Below are positions 8,213-15,435 of a stretch of DNA of 64,000 nt, piece after piece. This DNA comes from Noviherbaspirillum aerium. GTDB taxonomy: Bacteria; Pseudomonadota; Gammaproteobacteria; Burkholderiales; Burkholderiaceae_D. The notes beneath the pieces were generated by a model. It was not told the origin of the DNA and made no database searches. It saw only the letters and a program-made list of their open reading frames with translations. Position numbers and translations under genes: made by a program. Each line of letters opens with the position of its first letter. Position 1 is the stretch's first letter. The stretch is taken from NCBI RefSeq assembly GCF_008929045.1, contig NZ_VFAH01000003.1:248001-312000 (forward strand), given 5' to 3'.

Positions 8213-10104
8213 TGGACGATATGCTCAAGGAATTCGTCGTCGAGGCACTTGACCTCGCGACGAACGTCGAGGAGCACCTGCTCTCGCTGGAGCGGCGGCC
8301 CGACGATACCGATACGCTCAATGCCCTGTTCCGCTCCTTCCATACCATCAAGGGCGGCGCGGGCTTCATGAATCTGCCGGCCATCGTGTCGGCCTGCCAC
8401 CTGACCGAAAACCTGTTCGACGGCCTGCGCACCGGCCAGGTGCCGGTGACGCCGACGGCGATCGAAGCCGGCCTGCAGGCCAGCGGTTTTGTCGGCGACC
8501 AGCTCAAGCAGCTGGCCAACGGCGCGTCCCCGGATACCCTGCCTGCCATGCCGGCGGCTCTGGAAGATATCCTGACCGCGGCGATCGAAGGCAAGTCCGC
8601 GGCACCCGAGGTGGCAGCGGCTTCGGCAGCGCCTGCGGCGGCTGAAGCCGCGTTTGAAGACGCCGCCGCCATCAATGGCGCGCCGGCCGCGCTGACCACG
8701 ACAGCCGTTTCCGCGATGACCGAAGACGGCCTCGACTGGGAAGCGCTGTACCGTGCGGTGGTGCCGCCGGGCACCCTGCCCGACGCGCCGACGGCTGCGG
8801 TGCTGGCCGCCAGCGCGCCGGCCAATGTCACGCCCCTGGCCAAGCCCGCTGCCGACGACAAGCCGGCGGCCAGGCCTGCCGCCGATGAAAATCTGCGGCC
8901 GATCACCGCCCAAGTCAAGGAAGACACCATCCGCATCGACGCGGTCAAGCTCGACGCCCTGCTGGAAGTCGCCGGCGAGTCGGTGCAGGCCGCCAACCAG
9001 GCCAGCGTGCTGCTGGAGAAGCTGGCGCAGTTCAAGTTCGACGGCCAGGCCGCCGCGCTGATGTCCACGCTGCAGGAAACCCTGAGCCGGGCCTCGCGCT
9101 ATTCGACCGAACTGCAGCGCGCCACGCTGTCGACCCGCATGCAGCCGGTCGGACGCCTGTTCCAGAAATTCCCGCGCCTGGTGCGCGAACTGGCCAAGGA
9201 TCTCGGCAAGGATGTCGACCTCGTCATCGAGGGCGCCGAAACCGAAGTCGACCGCGTCGTGGTCGACAGCCTGTACGACCCGCTGGTGCACATGCTGCGC
9301 AATGCGCTCGACCACGGCATTGAAGTCGCCGAGGAGCGCGCCGCCACCACCAAGCCGGCAAAGGCCACCATCCTGCTGAAAGCCTGGCAGGAAGGCAGCA
9401 GCGTCATGATCGAGATTTCCGACGACGGCAAGGGCATGGACCCGGCAAGGCTGCGCGCCAAGGCCATGGCCAAGGGCCTGATCGGCGAGAACGCGGCGCA
9501 GACGTCGGAAGAAGCCCTGCAGCTCATTTTCCTGCCCGGTTTTTCGACCAAGGAAGTCGCCTCCAGCGTGTCCGGCCGCGGCGTCGGCATGGATGTGGTG
9601 AAGACGGCGGTGGAAAAGCACCGCGGCGCGATCCGCATCGATTCCGTGCTGGGCGAAGGCACCCGCTTCACCATCCGCCTGCCGATCGAACTGTCGATCG
9701 TTCCCACCATGCTAGTACGCACCTCCGGCGCGGCGCTGGCGATGCCGATGGCCGTGGTGCAGCGGGTGGTCGAACTGCCCGAGACCTTCGATGAAGTCGG
9801 CGGCGCGCCGGTGCTGCGCGACCAGGGCCGTCCGCTGGCGGTGCGTTCGCTGGCCGCCATTCTCGGCTATGAACAGGGCCGGGAGAAAGTCGGCATCGTC
9901 ATCGCCGCGCCGCAGCCTTACATCCTGGCGGTGGATGCGGTCGACGGCACCGCCGACCTGGTGATCAAGCCGCTGACCGCGCTGGCGGTTCCGGGCGTGA
10001 ACGGCACGGCCCGCTCCGCCGAAGGCGAACTGGTGCTGGTCATCAGCCTGGCCTTCCTGCTGGACGGCTGCAAGATGTCGATGGCGAGCCGACTGGCCGC
10101 CTGA
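8212..10104 (+). CDS. cheA: Chemotaxis histidine kinase CheA (no obvious P2 domain)
   Basis: A 630-residue CheA-type kinase. The N-terminal Hpt domain carries the phospho-accepting His44 in FHTIKGGAGF. An Ala/Pro-rich linker (about 120-220) follows where the CheY-binding P2 domain would normally lie; I recognise no P2 fold there. The dimerisation region begins near 230 (IRIDAVKLDALLEVAGE). The HATPase domain has an N box HMLRNALDHGIE near 360-371, a G1 box DDGKGMD near 403 and a G2 box GRGVGMDVV near 454. A CheW-like regulatory domain occupies about 500-620. It is coupled to cheZ by a TAATG junction and ends before a strong terminator. Partners must be encoded elsewhere. Confidence 0.88.
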   Translation: MDDMLKEFVVEALDLATNVEEHLLSLERRPDDTDTLNALFRSFHTIKGGAGFMNLPAIVSACHLTENLFDGLRTGQVPVTPTAIEAGLQASGFVGDQLKQLANGASPDTLPAMPAALEDILTAAIEGKSAAPEVAAASAAPAAAEAAFEDAAAINGAPAALTTTAVSAMTEDGLDWEALYRAVVPPGTLPDAPTAAVLAASAPANVTPLAKPAADDKPAARPAADENLRPITAQVKEDTIRIDAVKLDALLEVAGESVQAANQASVLLEKLAQFKFDGQAAALMSTLQETLSRASRYSTELQRATLSTRMQPVGRLFQKFPRLVRELAKDLGKDVDLVIEGAETEVDRVVVDSLYDPLVHMLRNALDHGIEVAEERAATTKPAKATILLKAWQEGSSVMIEISDDGKGMDPARLRAKAMAKGLIGENAAQTSEEALQLIFLPGFSTKEVASSVSGRGVGMDVVKTAVEKHRGAIRIDSVLGEGTRFTIRLPIELSIVPTMLVRTSGAALAMPMAVVQRVVELPETFDEVGGAPVLRDQGRPLAVRSLAAILGYEQGREKVGIVIAAPQPYILAVDAVDGTADLVIKPLTALAVPGVNGTARSAEGELVLVISLAFLLDGCKMSMASRLAA

Positions 10105-10138
10105 GAGAAATCGGCAAGGTCGTCCAACGCGATGACTC

Positions 10139-10171
10139 AAAAAAAACCGGACCCGAGGGTCCGGTTTTTTA
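10139..10171. terminator. Bidirectional Rho-independent terminator between cheA and the LysE-family gene
   Basis: A 10-base perfect stem (AACCGGACCC, GA loop, GGGTCCGGTT) is flanked by an A-run on the left and a T-run on the right, so it can terminate transcripts arriving from cheA and from the convergent exporter gene. The exporter stop codon lies inside the T-run side. Confidence 0.9.
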
Positions 10172-10816
10172 TTTGGCGCCGCGTCCTCCCGACAATGCGG
10201 TGAAGATGCCCAGGCCGATGAAGGCGCTGGCGGTGACATACCGGCCGGCCGCGCCCGCCCCTTTCATTCTCGTCAGGGCGGGAGCAATCGCACTTGCCGT
10301 GAATACGTAGATCAGGTCGGTCGTCCCGGCGATCAGCACGAACACGACGCCAAGCAGCAGGCTTTGCGCCATCGCGGGCGCTGCCGGGTCCATGAATTGC
10401 GGCAGGAAGGCGGCAAAGAATATCGCCGTCTTGGGATTGAGCAGCGCAACGATGAAACCGTCGCGAAAAATTTTCCCCGCCTGCGCCGTGCCGAACGAAG
10501 GCTGCGCCGCAGTTGCCTGCGGCGCACGCAGCGCCCTGATGCCGAGGTAGACCAGATAGGCCGCGCCGGCATACTTGACGATGCTGAACGCCAGCGAGGA
10601 AATCGCAAAGAGAGCCGCCAGCCCGATGGCCGCGCCAACCGCGTTGCCGAGGTTGCCGAGAGCGACGCCCGCCACCGATGCCAGTCCCGCCTGTCGTCCC
10701 TGTGCCAGCGTGCGGGTCAGCACGTAAATCACGGCCGGTCCCGGCGTGACGGCGAGCGCCAGGCTGGCGAACAGGAAGGCGGCCAACAGCGGCAGCGAAG
10801 GGAACAGGTTCGACAT
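10169..10816 (-). CDS. LysE/RhtB-family amino acid exporter
   Basis: A 215-residue inner-membrane protein with about six hydrophobic segments and the family signature VTPGPAVIYVLTRTLAQGRQAG near residues 23-44. ALLNPKTAIFFAAFLPQF follows near 120-140, also characteristic of RhtB transporters, which export amino acids such as homoserine, threonine or lysine. AAGGAG lies seven bases before the ATG at 10816, fixing the start. Substrate cannot be deduced; the neighbours (chemotaxis genes, an FAH-family enzyme) give no hint. The transcript ends in the shared terminator that overlaps its stop codon. Confidence 0.88.
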   Translation of the reverse strand: MSNLFPSLPLLAAFLFASLALAVTPGPAVIYVLTRTLAQGRQAGLASVAGVALGNLGNAVGAAIGLAALFAISSLAFSIVKYAGAAYLVYLGIRALRAPQATAAQPSFGTAQAGKIFRDGFIVALLNPKTAIFFAAFLPQFMDPAAPAMAQSLLLGVVFVLIAGTTDLIYVFTASAIAPALTRMKGAGAAGRYVTASAFIGLGIFTALSGGRGAK

Positions 10817-10897
10817 GGCGTTCTCCTTGAAACGGGAAAGACGAGGGATGACGCAGTATAGCTCCGCACCGTGCCGGCATCGGTCTTTTCGGCGCCA

Positions 10898-11899
10898 TCA
10901 CTTTATTGAGCGTGGCGCCATCGCCTGCACCACCTGCTGCTGGATCGCGCCGAAGATCGACTTGCCGCCGGCGTCGAGCATCTCGATCTTGATCGTGTCG
11001 CCGAACTTCATGAACGGCGTCCTGGCCTGGCCGTCGGCGATCATTTCGAGGCAGCGCTTTTCGGCGATGCAGGTATAGCCCTTGCCCGTATCCTTGTTCG
11101 ACACCGTGCCCGAGCCGATGATGGAGCCGGCGCGCGCATTGCGCGTCTTGGTCAGATGCGCGATCAGCTGCGGAAAGCTGAAAACCATGTCGACGCCGGC
11201 ATTGGGCTGTCCGACCAGCGCGCCGTTCCAGATGGCGCGCAGCGGCAGCATGACCTTGCCATCCTGCCAGGCATCGCCGAGTTCGTCCGGCGTCACCGCG
11301 ACGGGAGAAAAGCTCGATGCCGGCTTCGACTGGAAGAAGCCGAATCCCTTGGCCAGTTCGGCGGGAATCAGGTTGCGCAGCGATACGTCGTTGACCAGCA
11401 TCAGCAGCCTGATGTGCGAAAGCGCCTGCGCCGGCCTGGTGCCCATCGGCACATCGTCGGTGATGACGGCCACTTCGCCCTCGAAGTCGATGCCCCACTC
11501 TTCCGATGCCAGCGCGATGTCATCCGCCGGCCCGATGAAATCGTCGGAGCCGCCCTGGTACATCAAGGGATCGTGCCAGAAGGATTCCGGCATCTCGGCG
11601 TTGCGCGCCTTGCGCACCAGTTCCACATGGTTCACGTACGACGAACCGTCGGCCCATTGGTAGGCGCGCGGCAGCGGCGCCATGCAGCGCTTCGGATCGA
11701 AGTCGAAGCTGCGCTGCGCCTTGCCGGCATTGAGCTGCTCATACAGCTGCTCCAGCTGCGGCGCGATGAAGGACCAGTCGTCGAGTGCCCGCTGCAGGGT
11801 CAGCGCGATGCCGTCGGCGATATGGGCGGTCTTCAGGTCGCGCGACACCACGGCCAGCTGGCCGTCGCGCGTACCATCCTTGAGGGTGGCTAGTTTCAT
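10898..11899 (-). CDS. Fumarylacetoacetate hydrolase (FAH) family protein
   Basis: A 333-residue enzyme of the FAH superfamily, which cleaves or isomerises beta-diketo or oxo acids with a divalent metal. Visible family elements are PLPRAYQWADGSSYVNHVEL near 75-94, the metal-binding acidic stretch WGIDFEGEVAVITDDV near 134-149, and the C-terminal GSGTVSNKDTGKG and FMKFGDTIKIEML blocks. AGGAG precedes the ATG at 11899. No homogentisate or aromatic-degradation genes flank it, so the substrate is unknown; it is related to fumarylacetoacetases and acylpyruvases. Apparently monocistronic. Confidence 0.82.
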   Translation of the reverse strand: MKLATLKDGTRDGQLAVVSRDLKTAHIADGIALTLQRALDDWSFIAPQLEQLYEQLNAGKAQRSFDFDPKRCMAPLPRAYQWADGSSYVNHVELVRKARNAEMPESFWHDPLMYQGGSDDFIGPADDIALASEEWGIDFEGEVAVITDDVPMGTRPAQALSHIRLLMLVNDVSLRNLIPAELAKGFGFFQSKPASSFSPVAVTPDELGDAWQDGKVMLPLRAIWNGALVGQPNAGVDMVFSFPQLIAHLTKTRNARAGSIIGSGTVSNKDTGKGYTCIAEKRCLEMIADGQARTPFMKFGDTIKIEMLDAGGKSIFGAIQQQVVQAMAPRSIK

Positions 11900-11950
11900 T
11901 CAGGTCTCCTGGTTTTCAGCATGTCTTGACGCAAGCATGATACGCGGCAT

Positions 11951-12520
11951 TCAGACCGGGCTGCCGATGGCGAACAGGGTGGCCAATCCAAGCACGGCGA
12001 AAATCGCGGCGGCAATCGCGCGCACCAGTTTCAGCGACACCGCCTTGATGATGCGGTTGCCGAGCAGCACCGCCGGCACATTGGCCAGCATCATGCCCAG
12101 CGTGGTGCCGGCGACGACCGCGCCAAAGGCGGAATACTTGGCTGCCAGCGCCACCGTCGCGATCTGGGTCTTGTCCCCCATTTCAGCCAGGAAGAAAGCG
12201 ACCAGCGTCGCTGCGAACACGCCGAAACGCGCCGGCCGGGCATCCAGTTCGCCGGCCTTGTCGGGAATGAGCGTCCACGCCGCCATCGCGAGAAAGGACC
12301 AGCCCAGCAGCTGGCGCAGCATGTCGCCGCCGAGCAGGGACGTCAGCCAGCTGCCGAGCGTGCCGGCGCCGGCATGATTGAGCAGCGTGGCCACGAGAAT
12401 GCCGAGGATGATGGGAAGGTGGCGGCGGAACCGGGCCGCCAGCAGCAGCGACAGCAGCTGCGTCTTGTCGCCCATTTCCGCCAGCGCGACGATGCCGGTC
12501 GAGACAAGGAAAGCTTCCAT
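11951..12520 (-). CDS. mneA: Gdt1/UPF0016-family manganese exporter
   Basis: A 189-residue membrane protein made of two homologous halves, each with the cation-binding signature EMGDKTQ (near residues 15-21 and again near 104-110). This is the hallmark of the Gdt1/TMEM165 family; bacterial members export Mn2+. GGAG lies six bases before the ATG at 12520; longer in-frame upstream extensions overlap the riboswitch and are not credible. A yybP-ykoY riboswitch directly upstream independently supports a manganese role, because that RNA binds Mn2+ and switches such genes on. The gene symbol follows usage for bacterial homologues and is less certain than the family. Confidence 0.87.
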   Translation of the reverse strand: MEAFLVSTGIVALAEMGDKTQLLSLLLAARFRRHLPIILGILVATLLNHAGAGTLGSWLTSLLGGDMLRQLLGWSFLAMAAWTLIPDKAGELDARPARFGVFAATLVAFFLAEMGDKTQIATVALAAKYSAFGAVVAGTTLGMMLANVPAVLLGNRIIKAVSLKLVRAIAAAIFAVLGLATLFAIGSPV

Positions 12521-12582
12521 GAATGCTCCGGGGCCGGCACATACCAATGACCATGCGCCCACCGGCCCGAAGCTGGAGCACA

Positions 12583-12700
12583 TGGTCAAAGGTCTCGCCA
12601 AACCTCGGCCGCCTGCGCCATAACCCGGCCTTGCGGCGCGGATCAAGTCTGTTGACGCAAGCCCCTCTCGCATTCGGAGGGCGGCTACTCCCCAATGACG
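12583..12700 (-). promoter_or_regulatory. yybP-ykoY manganese riboswitch upstream of the Gdt1-family gene
   Basis: The reverse strand reads TTGGGGAGTAGCC near 12685-12697 and, about 85 bases further on, GGCGAGACCTTTGACC near 12583-12599. These are the two conserved loops that form the Mn2+-sensing pocket of the yybP-ykoY RNA. It ends about 60 bases before the exporter ATG, a suitable distance for an expression platform. Boundaries are by eye. Confidence 0.87.
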
Positions 12701-12769
12701 GAAAAATTCTAACGCCGGAACCGCATTCCCGGACGGAAAGCTTGTTGATCCAGGCCACACGGCGCCCGA

Positions 12770-13561
12770 TTAACGGGCCGCCAATATCGCCCGCGCCACT
12801 TCCTCGAATCCGGCGCCATATTCGTTGACCGTCACATAGGCCGGCGCGGCTTCCAGCCGTGCGAGATGACGGCGCACATTGGCAACGCCGATGGCTTGCG
12901 GGTAATGCGCAAACATGCGCGCATCGTTGCCGGAGTCGCCGGCGAATGCATAGTGCAGGCATGCCGCCTCGTCGCTCACGCCGAACACATCGCGCAACAA
13001 CCGTTCGCTGGCCGCCTGCTTGCAGAACGGCATCGGCGCGGCATGCGCATGGATGCTGCTCGCGGTCGCATGAAAACCGTGTTCGCGGATGCAGGCGAGA
13101 ACCTCCTCGACTGTTTCCTGCGGCAAAGGGGGAACATTTTCACCGATGTCGAAAGCCAGATCCCCGACCCGCAGCGGCGCATCGTCAGCCACCGGCAGTT
13201 GCGGAAAACGGGCGCGCAGCACCGGGACCAGCCCTTCCAGCGCCCGCCGGTGCCGTTTCCTGGCCGCCTCGTCGGCGTAGAACCAGGACTGCATGCGCCC
13301 GCCGGCATCATTCCAGAAGGCGCTGGCGCCGTTTTCGGCGATCACGGCGTCGAAGCGGCACAGCCTGAGCAGGGGCATGGCCCAGTAGGTCGGCCGCCCG
13401 GTCACGGCGATGACCTGCAGGCCTGCATCGCGCAGATCGCCGAGCGCCTGCAGTACCGGCGGCGTCAGTGCGCCGCCAGTGGTCAGGGTGTCGTCGATGT
13501 CGGTCAGGATGCCGCGCAGGGCCCGGCGCTGTTCCCGCGGCCATTCCGCCAGCGGCTTCAT
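12770..13561 (-). CDS. HAD-superfamily (Cof-type, subclass IIB) phosphatase
   Basis: A 263-residue HAD phosphatase. Motif I is LTDIDDTLTTGG (nucleophile Asp21 and acid Asp23), motif II is the TGRPT segment near 54-58, and motif IV is FAGDSGNDARMF near 206-217 with the two metal-binding Asp residues. The cap sits between motifs II and III, as in Cof/subclass IIB enzymes that hydrolyse sugar phosphates. The substrate is unknown. Its ATG at 13561 overlaps the cysB stop by four bases, so it is probably translated from the cysB transcript; whether this links it to sulfur metabolism is not known. Confidence 0.82.
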   Translation of the reverse strand: MKPLAEWPREQRRALRGILTDIDDTLTTGGALTPPVLQALGDLRDAGLQVIAVTGRPTYWAMPLLRLCRFDAVIAENGASAFWNDAGGRMQSWFYADEAARKRHRRALEGLVPVLRARFPQLPVADDAPLRVGDLAFDIGENVPPLPQETVEEVLACIREHGFHATASSIHAHAAPMPFCKQAASERLLRDVFGVSDEAACLHYAFAGDSGNDARMFAHYPQAIGVANVRRHLARLEAAPAYVTVNEYGAGFEEVARAILAAR

Positions 13562-14499
13562 AATTCGTAGCTGTCCTTTTCGCCGCTCATCAATTGCTCT
13601 ATCAGCTTGCGGTTAAGCGTCGGCGTCAGCATTTCGATAAAACTGTATACATAGCTGCGCAGGTAGGCGCCCTGCTTGAGTGCGACCCGCGACACGTTCG
13701 ATCCGAACAGGTGTCCGACGGAAATCGCCTCCAGCCCCTTGTCGCGCTCCGGATCGAATGCCATGCCGGCAATGATGCCCACGCCCATCCCGAGTTCGAC
13801 GTAAGTCTTGATGACGTCGGCATCGATGGCTTCCAGCAGTACGTCCGGCTTGAGGTCGCGGATCGCAAACGCATGGTCGATCTTGGCGCGGCCCGTGAAG
13901 GCGCTGTCATAAGTAATCAGCGGATAGCCGGCGATCTCCTCCAGCGTGATCGGCTTGGCGTTCAGCAGCGCATGGCCATGCGGCACCACGACCACATGCT
14001 CCCACTGGTAGCAGGGCATGGTGATCAGGCCGTCGATATTGGCGATCGCCTCGGTGGCGATCGCCATGTCGGCCTGATCCTTCAACACCATTTCCGCGAT
14101 CTGGCGCGGATTGCCTTGCAACAAGGACAGGCGCACCTTGGGATATTTCTGGGTGAACATCTGCACCACCTTCGGCAGCGCATACCGGGCCTGGGTGTGG
14201 GTTGTCGCGATGGTGAAGCTGCCGGTATCCTGCGCGGCGAATTCCTTGCCGATGCGCTTCAGGCCGTCGATCTCCTGCATGATCAGCTCGACCGAGCGCA
14301 GCACCGCCCTGCCCGGCTCGGTCAGGCCGCGGATGCGCTTGCCGTGACGCGTGAATATGTCCACGCCGAGTTCTTCCTCAAGCTCGATGATGGCCTTGGA
14401 GACGCCGGGCTGCGAGGTGTACAGCGCCTTGGCGGCTTCGGTGAGGTTGAAATTTTGCCGCACGGCTTCGCGCACGAAGCGCAGTTGGTGGAGATTCAT
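13558..14499 (-). CDS. cysB: LysR-type transcriptional regulator of sulfur assimilation, CysB
   Basis: A 313-residue LysR-family regulator. The N-terminal winged HTH (FNLTEAAKALYTSQPGVSKA, about 17-36, then ELGVDIFTRHGKRIRGLT) is followed by an effector-binding domain with the CysB/Cbl-like TTHTQARYALP near 100-110. CysB activates cys genes when N- or O-acetylserine is present and sulfide is scarce. It is divergent from the sulfate assimilation cluster, supporting the specific call. The ATG at 14499 starts the standard MNLHQLRFVREA N-terminus. Downstream the HAD gene overlaps by four bases. Confidence 0.92.
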   Translation of the reverse strand: MNLHQLRFVREAVRQNFNLTEAAKALYTSQPGVSKAIIELEEELGVDIFTRHGKRIRGLTEPGRAVLRSVELIMQEIDGLKRIGKEFAAQDTGSFTIATTHTQARYALPKVVQMFTQKYPKVRLSLLQGNPRQIAEMVLKDQADMAIATEAIANIDGLITMPCYQWEHVVVVPHGHALLNAKPITLEEIAGYPLITYDSAFTGRAKIDHAFAIRDLKPDVLLEAIDADVIKTYVELGMGVGIIAGMAFDPERDKGLEAISVGHLFGSNVSRVALKQGAYLRSYVYSFIEMLTPTLNRKLIEQLMSGEKDSYEL

Positions 14500-14552
14500 T
14501 GTTTCCCTTATTGCAAGGCCGCATGCCGGGCCGGTAGCATTTTTTGTTCTTG

Positions 14553-14612
14553 TATATGCCAAATGAGCATATAAGCAAATAAATACTAAGTCGTTTGGAA
14601 TAAGGACTAAGT
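14553..14612. promoter_or_regulatory. Candidate operator/promoter region between cysB and the sulfur cluster
   Basis: The 147-base AT-rich divergent region holds a perfect inverted repeat, TATATGC at 14553-14559 and GCATATA at 14567-14573 with a 7-base spacer. It also holds a direct repeat of ACTAAGT at 14585 and 14606, spaced 21 bases (two helical turns). CysB is known to bind AT-rich repeated half sites near such promoters, so these are candidate CysB sites. No experimental match can be claimed. Confidence 0.45.
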
Positions 14613-14646
14613 TTATTACGATTCACACTCCTTTGCGTGAGGTTCC

Positions 14647-15420
14647 ATGACTGTTACCTATGTGATATCCGGTTTTGCCGTCGGCCTGCTGGTCGGCCTC
14701 ACGGGCGTGGGCGGCGGTTCCCTGATGACACCCCTGCTCACCCTGTTCTTCGGCGTTTCCCCCACCGTTGCGGTCGGCACCGACCTGGCATTCGCCTCGG
14801 CCACCAAGACCGCCGGCACCCTGGCTCACCGGGTGCGCGGCACCGTGCGCTGGGAAGTGGTGCGCCATCTCTGCTACGGCGCCCTGCCCGCCGCCCTGCT
14901 GACCACGCTGGCCCTGAAATACTTCGGCGCCATGGACAAGCAGATCGGCCAGATCATCCGCTATTCCATCGCCGGCTCGGTGCTGCTGACCGTGGTTGCC
15001 CTGCTTTTCCGCAGCCGCATGCAGGCCTGGGTCATTGCCCATCCGGAAAAACAGTTGCAGGGCCGCAACCTTGCCATTGTCACCATCGTCGTCGGCGCGC
15101 TGCTCGGCACCCTGGTCACGATTTCCTCGATCGGCGCCGGGGCGGTTGGTGCGACCATATTGGTATTACTGTATCCTCGCCTGTCTCCGGCGGAAATCGC
15201 CGGAACCGATATCGCCTATGCCGTGCCCCTGACCGCGATCGCCGCGGCCGGACACTGGTATCTGGGTTCGATCAACTGGGAATTGCTGCTGACGCTGCTG
15301 CTGGGTTCGGTCCCGGGCATCACACTCGGCTCCCTGGCCGCCAAGGCAGTCCCGGAAAAAATTCTGCGCGGCTTGCTGGCCACGACGCTGACAGCCGTTG
15401 CCGCCAAAATGGTTTTTTGA
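14647..15420 (+). CDS. TSUP (TauE/SafE) family membrane transporter in the cys cluster
   Basis: A 257-residue membrane protein with about seven hydrophobic segments and the TSUP signature GLLVGLTGVGGGSLMTPLL near residues 13-31, repeated in degenerate form near 165-180 (SIGAGAVGATILV). The family moves sulfite, sulfonates or other organic anions. As first gene of the cysI-DUF934-cysH-cysD-cysN cluster it may export excess sulfite or import a sulfur source; direction and substrate are inference. GAGG lies five bases before the ATG at 14647. It is divergent from cysB and only 15 bases from cysI. Confidence 0.85.
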   Translation: MTVTYVISGFAVGLLVGLTGVGGGSLMTPLLTLFFGVSPTVAVGTDLAFASATKTAGTLAHRVRGTVRWEVVRHLCYGALPAALLTTLALKYFGAMDKQIGQIIRYSIAGSVLLTVVALLFRSRMQAWVIAHPEKQLQGRNLAIVTIVVGALLGTLVTISSIGAGAVGATILVLLYPRLSPAEIAGTDIAYAVPLTAIAAAGHWYLGSINWELLLTLLLGSVPGITLGSLAAKAVPEKILRGLLATTLTAVAAKMVF

Positions 15421-15435
15421 GATTGGAACAAGAAG

